From: Ruegeria discodermiae
GTDB lineage: Bacteria > Pseudomonadota > Alphaproteobacteria > Rhodobacterales > Rhodobacteraceae
DNA length: 64,000 nucleotides
Reading direction: 5' to 3'
Assembly (NCBI RefSeq): GCF_030758345.1
Contig: NZ_JAVAMO010000021.1
Span: forward strand, 1 to 64,000
The translations under genes were made by a program, and so were the position numbers. The notes beneath the pieces are model-generated. The model made no database searches and was not told where the DNA came from. It saw nothing but the letters and a program-made list of their open reading frames with translations. Position 1 is the stretch's first letter. Each line of letters begins with the position of its first letter. This document shows positions 9,372 through 18,414 of this stretch, piece after piece.

Positions 9372-10154
9372 TTATTTGAAGTCGGGCTTGCGACCTTGCA
9401 TGTTGGAGGTGATGACCTCCATCTGATCGGCCTTGCCGATCAGCGAGAGCTGCTCGGCGGTTTCGGCCAGCAAGACATCCTGACGCCCGGCATGTTCGGC
9501 CAGATCGATCAGCCGCTTGGCAGCGCGAATGGCCGAAGGCGATTTCCCGGCGATCTCTTCGGCCAGCGCGCGCGCCGCCGAGAGCGGGTCGTCATGGATT
9601 TCGGTCACCAGTCCCCAATCCGCGCCGCGCTCGGCTGAGACGGGGCGGGCGGTATAGACCATCTGGCGCAGCACGTCCGAGCGCATCAGATGCGGCAACA
9701 GGACCATGCCGCCCATGTCCGGGATCAGGCCCCATTTCATCTCCATGATCGCCAGTTTCGTGTCCGATGCGGCGATACGGATATCCGCACCCAGCGCCAG
9801 TTGCAGCCCGCCGCCATAGACCGCACCCTTGAGCGCAGCGATCACCGGCACGGGGACGCGCCGCCAGACCAGCGCCACTTCCTGCATCTCATTGGCGTCG
9901 TGATAGTCGCGCGCATTCAACCAGGCCTCATTATCGCGCCCAGCAGCGGCTGCGAAACTGGCCACATCCAGACCCGCGCAAAAGCTTGGCCCTTCCCCCG
10001 ACAGCACCACTGCGCGCGCATCCGAGGCGGCGACCTCCTGACCGGCGGCGATGATGGCCTTGACCATGGCGTCATCCAGCGCATTCATCTTGTCGCTACG
10101 GGTCAGCGTCACATGGGCTACGTGGTTTTCATATTCGACGGATACGCGCGCCAT
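9372..10154 (-). CDS. enoyl-CoA hydratase/isomerase (crotonase) family protein
   Basis: A 260-residue crotonase. The CoA-binding and oxyanion-hole segments are visible: SGEGPSFCAGLDVASF and YGGGLQLALGADIRIAASDT, followed by EMKWGLIPDMGG, whose acidic residue is near the catalytic position. The family covers enoyl-CoA hydratases, isomerases, dehalogenases and hydrolases, and the exact reaction cannot be assigned. It is the first gene of a two-gene minus-strand operon with the VOC protein. Confidence 0.88.
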   Translation of the reverse strand: MARVSVEYENHVAHVTLTRSDKMNALDDAMVKAIIAAGQEVAASDARAVVLSGEGPSFCAGLDVASFAAAAGRDNEAWLNARDYHDANEMQEVALVWRRVPVPVIAALKGAVYGGGLQLALGADIRIAASDTKLAIMEMKWGLIPDMGGMVLLPHLMRSDVLRQMVYTARPVSAERGADWGLVTEIHDDPLSAARALAEEIAGKSPSAIRAAKRLIDLAEHAGRQDVLLAETAEQLSLIGKADQMEVITSNMQGRKPDFK

Positions 10155-10211
10155 ATCATCCTCCGGTCTGGTGTTCGCTTACTATGATGGGGTTCTGAGG
10201 GGCGGTCCATT

Positions 10212-11288
10212 CTAACGCGGCGGCAGGTCGGCGGCTGGCATGCGCGCGTACCAAGGCGAGGTCAGCGTCATGACATAGAAGGTATCATTGATCTTCTTGG
10301 CGCTGGTGGTGATCCCCAGCCGCCCCTCCGGGTCCTGCAGATTGCGCAGGATGTTCCCCTCGCCATCGAACTGGATAACCATGCCGCGACGGATGGGGGC
10401 CGGGCGCACCAGAGGTCCCAGTCGCCACAGCACCTTGCGCAGGAACGGGTATGGCATCAGCTTTTCCGAAGGCACGCGCGGGCTGGCAAAGGCCAGCCAA
10501 TAGGTCCCGTCCCCCTGCGCCTTGAGATTGTCGGGATAACCCGGAAGGTTGTCGAAAAAGATCTCCTGCTGCCCCGCCTTCTCGCCGGTCAGCCAAAGGC
10601 GATGCACCCGCGCGCGCCCGGTCTCGGAGATCAGCAGGAAATCCTCCTGCGGCGACAGCGCCACGCCATTGGTATAGACGAACCCCTCCGCGATTTTCTT
10701 GACCGTGCCATCCGGGTCGCGCCGGGCGACATATCCGGTGTTGGATTGTTCCCAGATCGCCATGACCGATGTCGGCTTTGTCCCGCCCATTGTCTCGGGA
10801 TCGAACCGGTCCGTCGAGTTCGAGAAATAGATCGTGCCATCGCGGGCCACATCGAGGTTGTTGGCATAGACCACCGGTTTGCCGTCGATCTCGGAAACCA
10901 GACTTTCCAGCGTACCAGGGCCGGACCAGCGCATCAGGCCGCGAAAGCTGTCGGCGATGTAAAGCGCGCCATCGGGCCCACCCCTCAGGCCCAGCGGACG
11001 ACCGCCAAGCGTGTCGATGCGCACCGGTTCCGGCCCGTCAATGCGAAAAAGATCTCCGGACAGGCTGGTGGTATAGACATGGCCATCGGGTGTGACCGCG
11101 ACATCTTCGGGACCCAGTTCGCCGTCGGGCAGCGAGATCAGCTCCATCTGGTCCAGCACCCTGTTGACGGCGAAATCGCCCGTGAACCCCGGGGCTCTGG
11201 GCGGATCATAGGCAACCGGGTTGACTGGAACAGGCCAGAACAACAGATAGGCGATGGCGATGACCACCAGCGATCCCAAAATGCGCAT
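10212..11288 (-). CDS. membrane-anchored SMP-30/strictosidine synthase-like beta-propeller protein
   Basis: A 358-residue protein with an N-terminal hydrophobic segment (MRILGSLVVIAIAYLLFW) that acts as signal anchor, placing the six-bladed propeller in the periplasm. Propeller repeats such as PEDVAVTPDGHVYTTSLSG, GLRGGPDGALYIADSFRG and ANNLDVARDGTIYFSNSTD are typical of the strictosidine synthase/SMP-30 group (lactonases and paraoxonase-like hydrolases). The ATG at 11288 is preferred because an upstream extension in the same frame is not protein-like. It is divergent from the aminotransferase, with about 100 bases between starts. The substrate is unknown. It is not evidence of a 6-phosphogluconolactonase, since it is predicted to be extracytoplasmic. 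Confidence 0.82.
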   Translation of the reverse strand: MRILGSLVVIAIAYLLFWPVPVNPVAYDPPRAPGFTGDFAVNRVLDQMELISLPDGELGPEDVAVTPDGHVYTTSLSGDLFRIDGPEPVRIDTLGGRPLGLRGGPDGALYIADSFRGLMRWSGPGTLESLVSEIDGKPVVYANNLDVARDGTIYFSNSTDRFDPETMGGTKPTSVMAIWEQSNTGYVARRDPDGTVKKIAEGFVYTNGVALSPQEDFLLISETGRARVHRLWLTGEKAGQQEIFFDNLPGYPDNLKAQGDGTYWLAFASPRVPSEKLMPYPFLRKVLWRLGPLVRPAPIRRGMVIQFDGEGNILRNLQDPEGRLGITTSAKKINDTFYVMTLTSPWYARMPAADLPPR

Positions 11289-11388
11289 CACGATCCCTGC
11301 CCTTCCGTTGTGGTCAGGCAAGTCTTGGCGCAAGCCCGGGTTCGAGGCAAGGCTTGTTCCCCCGCCTGCGATCCGCTTATCTGCAGCC

Positions 11389-12510
11389 ATGACCTATCCG
11401 CGCTATACCCCGCTTGCCCAATCCCTGCCCGCAACCGTTCCCTTTGTCGGGCCGGAAACGCAGGAGCGCGCGCGCGGCGCCGCTTTCGAGGCGCGGATCG
11501 GGGCGAATGAGAACGTGTTCGGCCCCTCGCCCAAAGCCATCACGGCGTTGCAGGACAGCGCCATCGGATTATGGATGTATGGCGATCCGGAGAATCACGA
11601 CCTGAGGCAGGCGCTGGCCGCACATCATGGCGTGAGCCCCGACCATATCGTGGTTGGCGAAGGCATCGACAGCCTGCTGGGCTATCTGGTGCGCCTGATG
11701 GTGGGGCCGGGTGATGCGGTGGTGACCTCTGACGGGGCCTATCCCACCTTCAACTACCATGTGGCAGGCTTTGGCGGCGTTCTGCACAAGGTGCCCTATC
11801 GCGACGATCACGAAGACCCAGAGGCGTTGTTCACCAAGGCCGCCGAGACGGATGCCAAGCTGGTCTATCTGGCCAATCCCGACAATCCCATGGGCAGCTG
11901 GCACTCCGGCAGCCGAATCCTTGCCGCATTGGAGCAGCTGCCCGAAGGCACGCTGCTGGTGCTGGACGAGGCCTATATCGAATGCGCGCCCGAAGGGACC
12001 GCGGCAGCGATAGCCGCCGATGATCCACGGGTGATCCGCATGCGCACATTCTCCAAGGCGCACGGGCTGGCGGGTGCGCGTGTCGGTTATGCGATCGGCG
12101 CGCCGGAGCTGATCGCGGCTTTCAACAAGGTGCGCAATCATTTTGGCATGAACCGCTCGGCCCAGATCGCGGCCCTTGCGGCCTTGCAGGACAGCGCGTG
12201 GCTGAGCCATGTGACGGCCTGGATTGCCGGGTCGCGGGAACGGATCGCAGAGATTGCGCGACAAAACGGGCTGACGCCGCTGTCCTCCGCCGCCAATTTC
12301 GTGGCCATAGATTGCGGGCGTGATGCGAAATTTGCAAAGCGCGTGCTTGAAAACCTGATCGCGCTTGGCATTTTTGTGCGTATGCCGTTTTCCGCCCCCC
12401 AGAACCGCTGTATCCGCATCAGCTGCGGAACCGACGCTGATCTGGACGCCTTTGCTGCCGCCCTGCCCCGTGCGTTGGAAGGTGCATTGGACCGGGCCGC
12501 CAAGGGCTGA
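11389..12510 (+). CDS. HisC-type PLP-dependent aminotransferase (class I/II)
   Basis: A 373-residue fold type I aminotransferase similar to histidinol-phosphate aminotransferase. Visible: EARIGANENVFGPSPKAI near the N-terminus, the YLANPDNPMGSW motif for cofactor binding, the VLDEAYIE aspartate that contacts the pyridine nitrogen, and the Schiff-base lysine K223 in MRTFSKAHGLAGARVGY. The C-terminal arginine motif NRCIRISCGT binds substrate carboxylate. Members annotated hisC include paralogues acting on aromatic amino acids, and there is no other his gene nearby, so I leave the symbol blank. The start is the ATG at 11389, since the in-frame extension overlaps the divergent gene. Confidence 0.85.
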   Translation: MTYPRYTPLAQSLPATVPFVGPETQERARGAAFEARIGANENVFGPSPKAITALQDSAIGLWMYGDPENHDLRQALAAHHGVSPDHIVVGEGIDSLLGYLVRLMVGPGDAVVTSDGAYPTFNYHVAGFGGVLHKVPYRDDHEDPEALFTKAAETDAKLVYLANPDNPMGSWHSGSRILAALEQLPEGTLLVLDEAYIECAPEGTAAAIAADDPRVIRMRTFSKAHGLAGARVGYAIGAPELIAAFNKVRNHFGMNRSAQIAALAALQDSAWLSHVTAWIAGSRERIAEIARQNGLTPLSSAANFVAIDCGRDAKFAKRVLENLIALGIFVRMPFSAPQNRCIRISCGTDADLDAFAAALPRALEGALDRAAKG

Positions 12511-12552
12511 TATCCTGCGCCAGCAACGGCACAGGAATCCGACAGGATCAGC

Positions 12553-12735
12553 ATGGACGACCACAGGATACCCCGCGCACCGGATTACACTCTGGCCGCC
12601 CTGATCATGGCCGGGATCAACCTGACATGGATTTTTATCGTGATCTGGGCAATCTACGGGTTGCTGGCGGTGCTGGCGCTTGCGGCTCTGCTCAATCACG
12701 GCATCTCGCGCCTGCGCGCAAGTCGGCGCGCTTAG
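12553..12735 (+). CDS. small membrane protein of unknown function
   Basis: A 60-residue protein with a hydrophilic start (MDDHRIPRAP) and a long apolar stretch (about residues 13-48) sufficient for one long or two short membrane passes, ending in a basic tail (RLRASRRA). It lies 42 bases downstream of the HisC-type gene in the same direction and its stop overlaps the convergent aminotransferase by four bases. No family recognised. Confidence 0.6.
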   Translation: MDDHRIPRAPDYTLAALIMAGINLTWIFIVIWAIYGLLAVLALAALLNHGISRLRASRRA

Positions 12736-13940
12736 AGCCCCGCAATCACGCGTGCGGCAGCATCTACCGCTCCGCTGCCATGGGGAATGTCGAGCGCGGT
12801 CAGGCCCGCCTCAATCCCGCCGAGCAATCCCAGGATCATATGCCCGTTCACATGGCCCATATGGCCCAGCCGGAAATTACCGTCCCATTCTGGCGTCCGG
12901 TATTCGGCCAGCCCCAGCCCGATGCCAATGGTCAGGCCGAGATTCTGCTCGACCCAGTGCCGCAGGCGGGTGCCATCTGCCCCGTCCAGATGCAACGCAG
13001 TCACCGCATGCGAGCGCTGCGCGGGATCGGATATGTTGAACCTAAGCGCGCCTGCACTGCCCCAGACGTCGCAGGCCGCCCAGATTGCCTGTGCGAGAAC
13101 CGCATGACGCCGCCAGACATTTTCCATCCCCTCGGCATGGATCAGGTCCAGCGCGGCGCGTAGACCAAAAAGATGCTGTGTCGGCGGCGTGCCTCCGAAA
13201 TACTGATAGAACAGGGGCGGATCGACCCGCGTGGTCCAGTCCCAGTAGCGCGAGACCCGCTCCATGCCGCTGCGAACCGAGGCCGCCTTGTCGTTGAAGA
13301 AGACAAACCCGACACCGGCAGGCACCATCAGCCCCTTCTGGCAGGCGGCCACCGTGATATCGACACCCCAGGCGTCCATCTCGAACCGGTCGCAGCCCAG
13401 CGAGGCAATGCAATCGGCCATCAGAAGCGCCGGATGCCCGGCCTCGTCCAGCGCCCGGCGCAGCGCCGGGATGTCATTTCGCACGGAACTGGAGGTATCC
13501 ACATGCACCGCAAGCACGGCCTTGATGCGATGCGTCTTGTCTGCGCGCAGCGCCTCGGCCACCTGCTCCGGGTCCCAGCCCGATCGGGTTCCGAAGTCGA
13601 GCATCTTGACCTCGGCCCCGAGCCCGCGCGCCATCTCAGCCCAGCCTTGGCCGAATGCGCCGGTCGCGACGCTCAGAACCCGGTCGCCGGGCGCGATGAC
13701 ATTGGCAAGCGCCGCCTCCCAGACGCCGTGACCATTTGCAATATAAATGGCCAGATCCCCGTCGCTGCGCGCCACCCGCAACAGATCCGGGATCAGCGCA
13801 TGGGTCAGGTCGACCAACTCGCCTTCGTAGATATTGGGTGAGGCCCGGTGCATCGCGCGCAGCACCGCATCGGGCATCACCGAGGGGCCGGGAATGGCCA
13901 GATAACTGCGCCCATGGGACAGGCTGAATCCGTCGATCAT
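12732..13940 (-). CDS. class V aminotransferase (serine/alanine-glyoxylate aminotransferase-like)
   Basis: A 402-residue PLP enzyme of the class V group. Features: PGPSVMPDAVLRAM at the N-terminus, the GHGVWEAALAN segment, the VDTSSSVRND substrate loop, DCIASLGCDRFEMD carrying the cofactor aspartate, and CQKGLMVPAG with the Schiff-base lysine. This pattern fits serine-glyoxylate or alanine-glyoxylate aminotransferases (photorespiratory-type or serine-cycle glyoxylate use), but related aminotransferases and lyases are alternatives. The start at 13940 gives the usual length; the in-frame upstream extension is not family-like. A TTGTACAC element lies just upstream (13961-13968). Confidence 0.82.
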   Translation of the reverse strand: MIDGFSLSHGRSYLAIPGPSVMPDAVLRAMHRASPNIYEGELVDLTHALIPDLLRVARSDGDLAIYIANGHGVWEAALANVIAPGDRVLSVATGAFGQGWAEMARGLGAEVKMLDFGTRSGWDPEQVAEALRADKTHRIKAVLAVHVDTSSSVRNDIPALRRALDEAGHPALLMADCIASLGCDRFEMDAWGVDITVAACQKGLMVPAGVGFVFFNDKAASVRSGMERVSRYWDWTTRVDPPLFYQYFGGTPPTQHLFGLRAALDLIHAEGMENVWRRHAVLAQAIWAACDVWGSAGALRFNISDPAQRSHAVTALHLDGADGTRLRHWVEQNLGLTIGIGLGLAEYRTPEWDGNFRLGHMGHVNGHMILGLLGGIEAGLTALDIPHGSGAVDAAARVIAGL

Positions 13941-14105
13941 GCTGAAACCTCTGGTGTTTTTTGTACACACTAGGGGGCCGTGATGCTGCGTCAATGCCCG
14001 AGCTGCAACCCCAACAGCTTGCAACGTGCCCCCCACCTGCTTAAATGGGCGCGTCATGACCAATCATATGTCATTCTCCGACCCTTTCCCTCACAAGGCC
14101 CTTTT

Positions 14106-15962
14106 ATGAGCAAACCAATCTATACCGCCCGCGAACTCATTGCGTGGGTCTGGACAGACTATCTGCGGCGGTATCGCTGGGTATTGTTGGTTGCCTCGTT
14201 CTTCATGATTCTCGAAGGCAGCATGGTCGGCGCGCTCAGCTACATGATGCAGCCCATGTTCGACAACGTCTTCGTTCAGGGCAACCAAGACGCGCTGGTC
14301 TGGGTCAGTGTGGTGTTCTTTCTGATCTTCACGACACGCGGTCTGGCCGGTGTCGCCCAGAAGGTTCTGCTGGCCCGCGTGTCACAGAAGATGGCCGCGA
14401 ATTTGCGTATCGACATGCTGGCGCAGATGGTAAGGCAGGACACGTCCTTTCACCAGGTCCATCCCCCCGGCTACCTTATCCAGCGCGTTCAGACCGATGT
14501 CGGGTCCGTCAATGCCGTCTGGCAGATGATCATCACCGGTATGGGCAAGAACGTTGTCTCGCTTGTGGTGCTGCTAGGCGTTGCGATGAATGTGGACGTG
14601 GTCTGGACCGCGATCATGCTGGTGGGCATCCCGCTGATGTTCCTGCCTATCGGTGCAGCGCAGCGCTATGTCAGGAAACAGGCCTCGAAGGTGCGCGACC
14701 TTGGCGCATCGCTTGCGGTGCGACTGGACGAGACCTTTCACGGGATCACGCCGGTCAAGCTGAACAGCCTGGAAGAGTATCAGGTCAGCCGCTTTGCCCA
14801 AGGCAACGAAAAGTTCGTCCGCGCCGGCATCAAATCGACAATTGGAACGGCCTCTATCACCGCCCTTATCGACGTCATGGCCGGTGTCGGTTTTATGGGC
14901 GTTCTGCTTTATGGCGGGGCCGAGATCATCAACGGGGACAAGACCGTTGGTCAGTTCATGAGCTTTTTCACCGCGATTGGTCTGGCTTTTGACCCGGCCC
15001 GGCGCATCGCGGCGATGAGCGGCAAATGGCAGGCCGCTGCCGCCGCCCTGGAGCGTGTGAAGCAGTTGATGGATGCGCCGGTCAAACTGCTGCCGCCCGA
15101 CAAGCCCAAGCCTGCCCCCAAGGGCCGCCCGGGCGTAGAGCTGAAAGATGTTTCGCTCAGCTATGGCGACGCGCAGGTGCTGCGCGATCTGTCACTGGTG
15201 GCCGAGTCGGGCAAGACCACGGCGCTGGTGGGGGCGTCGGGGGCCGGGAAATCCACCGTTTTCAATGTTTTGACCCGTCTTGTTGATCCCGCGCAAGGCG
15301 AGGTGACTGTTGGCGGTGTGCCGGTCAACGCGTTGAGCTTTCCCGATCTGCGCGGGCTGTTCGCCGTGGTGACGCAGGATGCGCTGCTATTTGACGAATC
15401 CGTGCGCGAGAACATTCTGCTGGGCCGGACCGATGTATCCGAGGAAGACCTGCAGAAAGTGCTGGAGGCCGCGCATGTCGCGGATTTCATTCCCAAGCTG
15501 GCCAATGGTCTGGACACGCAGGTCGGCCCGCGCGGCTCGGCCTTGTCCGGTGGCCAGCGCCAGCGGGTTGTCATTGCGCGCGCGCTGTTACGCGACACGC
15601 CGATCCTGCTGCTGGACGAAGCGACCAGTGCGCTGGATGCGCAATCGGAAAAAGTGGTGCAGGCAGCGCTGGACCGTCTATCGGGCGGGCGCACGACCAT
15701 TGTGATCGCCCACCGGCTTTCGACCATTCGCAACGCCGACAAGATCTTGGTGATGGATCGCGGTCGCGTCGTGGATCAGGGCACGCATGACGAGATGCTG
15801 GCGCGCGGCGGCATATATGCCGATCTCTACCGGCTGCAGTTCCAGGACGGGTTGACGGTCGTGGATCAGGCAGGCGTCGACGCATTGACCCCGAAAGCCC
15901 CGCATCTGGGCGCCCCCAAGGAAACCTGGTTCCGGCGCATGGTGAACAAACTGGCGAGCTGA
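14106..15962 (+). CDS. MsbA-like ABC transporter, fused permease-ATPase
   Basis: A 618-residue half-transporter that should work as a homodimeric exporter in the inner membrane. The N-terminal part has six hydrophobic helices (about residues 20-310). The C-terminal nucleotide-binding domain shows Walker A GASGAGKST, signature LSGGQRQRVVIARALL, Walker B PILLLDEATSALD and the switch histidine in VIAHRLST. Related proteins flip lipid A or other amphipathic substrates, or export peptides; the substrate is not decided. The ATG at 14106 is chosen from family length; the in-frame upstream 42 codons look non-coding. It is a single gene, converging on eda. Confidence 0.88.
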   Translation: MSKPIYTARELIAWVWTDYLRRYRWVLLVASFFMILEGSMVGALSYMMQPMFDNVFVQGNQDALVWVSVVFFLIFTTRGLAGVAQKVLLARVSQKMAANLRIDMLAQMVRQDTSFHQVHPPGYLIQRVQTDVGSVNAVWQMIITGMGKNVVSLVVLLGVAMNVDVVWTAIMLVGIPLMFLPIGAAQRYVRKQASKVRDLGASLAVRLDETFHGITPVKLNSLEEYQVSRFAQGNEKFVRAGIKSTIGTASITALIDVMAGVGFMGVLLYGGAEIINGDKTVGQFMSFFTAIGLAFDPARRIAAMSGKWQAAAAALERVKQLMDAPVKLLPPDKPKPAPKGRPGVELKDVSLSYGDAQVLRDLSLVAESGKTTALVGASGAGKSTVFNVLTRLVDPAQGEVTVGGVPVNALSFPDLRGLFAVVTQDALLFDESVRENILLGRTDVSEEDLQKVLEAAHVADFIPKLANGLDTQVGPRGSALSGGQRQRVVIARALLRDTPILLLDEATSALDAQSEKVVQAALDRLSGGRTTIVIAHRLSTIRNADKILVMDRGRVVDQGTHDEMLARGGIYADLYRLQFQDGLTVVDQAGVDALTPKAPHLGAPKETWFRRMVNKLAS

Positions 15963-15969
15963 GGTGCCC

Positions 15970-16602
15970 TCAGCCCAGCGCGGCGGCGTCGCGGGCCAGC
16001 GCCTCGATACCGGCCCAGTCACCGGCCTGAACCTTGTCTTTCGGGGCCACCCAACTGCCCCCGGCACAGACCACATTGGACAGTGACAGGTAGCTTTGCG
16101 CGTTGGAGGGCGAAACGCCCCCGGTGGGGCAGAACGAGATCTGCGGCAGCGGCGCGCCGATGGCTTTCAGAGCAGGTGCGCCGCCCGACGCCTCGGCCGG
16201 GAAAAACTTGAGCATGTCATAGCCCGCCTCCAGCAGGCGCATAGCCTCGCTGGCGGTGGCGGCCCCCGGCAGCAGCGGCAGATCCTCAGCCTCGCAAGCC
16301 GCGATCAAAGCATCCGTCGCACCGGGAGAGACACCGAACTGCGCCCCCGCGGCCTTTGCAGCGTGCACGTCATCCGGCGTCATCAAAGTGCCTGCCCCAA
16401 CCACGCCGCCCGGCACTTGTGACATGGCGTGGATCACATCCAGTGCAGCAGGGGTGCGTAGGGTCACCTCAAGCGCGGGCAAGCCCCCCGACACCAGTGC
16501 CTGCGCCAGCGGCGTTGCATGTGCCACGTCATCGACCACCAGAACCGGAACGATGGGTGCGAGTGCGCAGATTTCACGAGCGCGGGTGGATTTCGATACC
16601 AT
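15970..16602 (-). CDS. eda: 2-keto-3-deoxy-6-phosphogluconate aldolase
   Basis: A 210-residue class I aldolase that splits KDPG into pyruvate and glyceraldehyde 3-phosphate, the last step of the Entner-Doudoroff pathway. The catalytic glutamate is E45 in EVTLRT and the Schiff-base lysine K132 in LKFFPAE. The phosphate-binding glycine region (CPTGGV) follows. It is the final gene of zwf-edd-eda, and its ATG shares one base with the edd stop (TGATG), implying translational coupling. Confidence 0.95.
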   Translation of the reverse strand: MVSKSTRAREICALAPIVPVLVVDDVAHATPLAQALVSGGLPALEVTLRTPAALDVIHAMSQVPGGVVGAGTLMTPDDVHAAKAAGAQFGVSPGATDALIAACEAEDLPLLPGAATASEAMRLLEAGYDMLKFFPAEASGGAPALKAIGAPLPQISFCPTGGVSPSNAQSYLSLSNVVCAGGSWVAPKDKVQAGDWAGIEALARDAAALG

Positions 16603-18413
16603 CAGAAGTCTCCAAATACGGTTGCGCCGGCATCGGCACGGCTCACATTGCGGCGGAACAGGGCGAACATCTCACGCCCGGTGCCGAATTCGTTTCCACT
16701 CAGGTCGGCCTGTACCGGATCACGGTCCAGCACCCCCTCGGTCAGGATCTCAAGATCACCCGAGACCGCATCCACCCGGATAAGATCGCCGTCCTGCAAT
16801 TGGGAGATTGGGCCACCATCCAGCGCCTCGGGACAGACATGGATCGCGGCGGGCACCTTGCCCGAGGCCCCGGACATCCGGCCATCGGTGACCAGTGCCA
16901 CCTTCTGCCCCCGACCCTGCAGGATCGATAGTACCGGCGTCAGCGAATGCAGTTCTGGCATGCCATTGGCCCTTGGCCCCTGGAAGCGCACAACGACGAC
17001 CACGTCGCCAGTGAACTCTCCGGCCTTGAACGCCGCTTTCACCTCTTCCTGATCGTTGAAGATACGCGCGGGCGCTTCGACGATGCGATGTTCGGGCGCA
17101 ACCGCCGAGACTTTCATGACCCCGGTGCCGAGCGACCCGGTCAGCCGCGACAGACCGCCAGTGCCCTGAAACGGGTCTGCTGCGGGGCGCAGGATCTTTT
17201 CGTTCAGCGACGTGCCTGCACCATCCTGCCAGACCAGCGCGCCATCGATCAGCTTGGGCTCGCGGGTATATTCAGCCAGCCCCTGCCCCGCCACGGTGGT
17301 GGTGTCGGGATGCAGCAGGCCTTCGTCCATCAAGGTATGAATGGTGTAGCCCAACCCACCAGCGGCGTGGAAATGGTTCACATCCGCCAACCCGTTGGGA
17401 TAGACCCGCGCGACCAGCGGCACGACTTCGGAAATCTCGGAAAAGTCCTGCCAATCCAGATGGATACCACCTGCGCGCGCCATCGCCAGCAGATGGATGA
17501 GCAGATTGGTGGACCCGCCTGTGGCCATCAGCCCGACGATGCCGTTCACATAAGCCTTCTCATCCAGAACCTTGCAGGCAGGTGTGTAATTGTTGCCCAG
17601 CGCGCTTAGCGACAGGGCGCGTTTCGCGCCCTCCTCAGTCAGCGCGTCGCGCAGGGGCGTGTTGGGGTTCACAAAGCTGGCACCGGGCAGGTGCAACCCC
17701 ATGAACTCCATCAGCATCTGGTTTGTATTCGCCGTGCCGTAGAAGGTGCAGGTGCCCGGCCCGTGATAGGCGGCCATCTCGGCGGCCATCAGCGCGTCGC
17801 GCCCGACCTCTCCGGTGGCGAATTGCTGGCGCACCTTGGCCTTTTCGTCATTGGGCAAGCCGCTGGTCATCGGACCGGCGGGCAGGAACACGGCAGGCAA
17901 ATGACCAAAGCTTTGCGCCGCGATGACAAGCCCCGGAACGATCTTGTCGCAGACCCCCAGAAACACGGCCGCATCAAAGGTGTTGTGGCTGAGCGCCACG
18001 CCGGTCGCCATCGCAATCGCATCACGCGAAAACAGCGATAGTTCCATCCCCGCCTCGCCCTGCGTGACACCATCGCACATGGCCGGAACCCCGCCCGCCA
18101 CCTGCGCCGTGCCGCCCGCGTCACGGGCAGCCGACCGGATCAGATCGGGGAAGCGTTCAAATGGCTGATGCGCCGAGAGCATGTCGTTATAGGTGGTCAC
18201 AATCCCCAGATTGCCCGCCGAGCCGGTGGCCAGCGCCTGCTGGTCCGATCCCGCCCCGGCATAGGCATGCGCCTGCCCGCTACAGCTGAGATGGGCGCGC
18301 GCCGGACCTTTGCTGGCGGCCTGATCCATCCGGTCCAGATAGCGGTCGCGCGAAGGGGCGCTGCGCTCGATGATGCGCCGGGTCACATCGTCAATGGTGC
18401 GGTGCACGTCCAT
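16602..18413 (-). CDS. edd: phosphogluconate dehydratase
   Basis: A 603-residue iron-sulfur dehydratase of the IlvD/Edd family that converts 6-phosphogluconate to KDPG. Conserved cluster-ligand cysteines are visible in the [20 protein letters not shown] region, GVCDKIVPG and [28 protein letters not shown] and the C-terminal [11 protein letters not shown] motif are also conserved. Length is as expected (about 600). One base separates it from zwf, and it is coupled to eda. The pathway is the main sugar catabolic route in this bacterial family. Confidence 0.95.
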   Translation of the reverse strand: MDVHRTIDDVTRRIIERSAPSRDRYLDRMDQAASKGPARAHLSCSGQAHAYAGAGSDQQALATGSAGNLGIVTTYNDMLSAHQPFERFPDLIRSAARDAGGTAQVAGGVPAMCDGVTQGEAGMELSLFSRDAIAMATGVALSHNTFDAAVFLGVCDKIVPGLVIAAQSFGHLPAVFLPAGPMTSGLPNDEKAKVRQQFATGEVGRDALMAAEMAAYHGPGTCTFYGTANTNQMLMEFMGLHLPGASFVNPNTPLRDALTEEGAKRALSLSALGNNYTPACKVLDEKAYVNGIVGLMATGGSTNLLIHLLAMARAGGIHLDWQDFSEISEVVPLVARVYPNGLADVNHFHAAGGLGYTIHTLMDEGLLHPDTTTVAGQGLAEYTREPKLIDGALVWQDGAGTSLNEKILRPAADPFQGTGGLSRLTGSLGTGVMKVSAVAPEHRIVEAPARIFNDQEEVKAAFKAGEFTGDVVVVVRFQGPRANGMPELHSLTPVLSILQGRGQKVALVTDGRMSGASGKVPAAIHVCPEALDGGPISQLQDGDLIRVDAVSGDLEILTEGVLDRDPVQADLSGNEFGTGREMFALFRRNVSRADAGATVFGDF

Positions 18414-18414
18414 G

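Noticed and set aside
13954-13969. GntR-type operator upstream of the class V aminotransferase (GTGT...ACAC with TTGTACAC)
   Set aside because: The half sites are only four bases long and the spacing does not match a known GntR pattern; no GntR gene is nearby.
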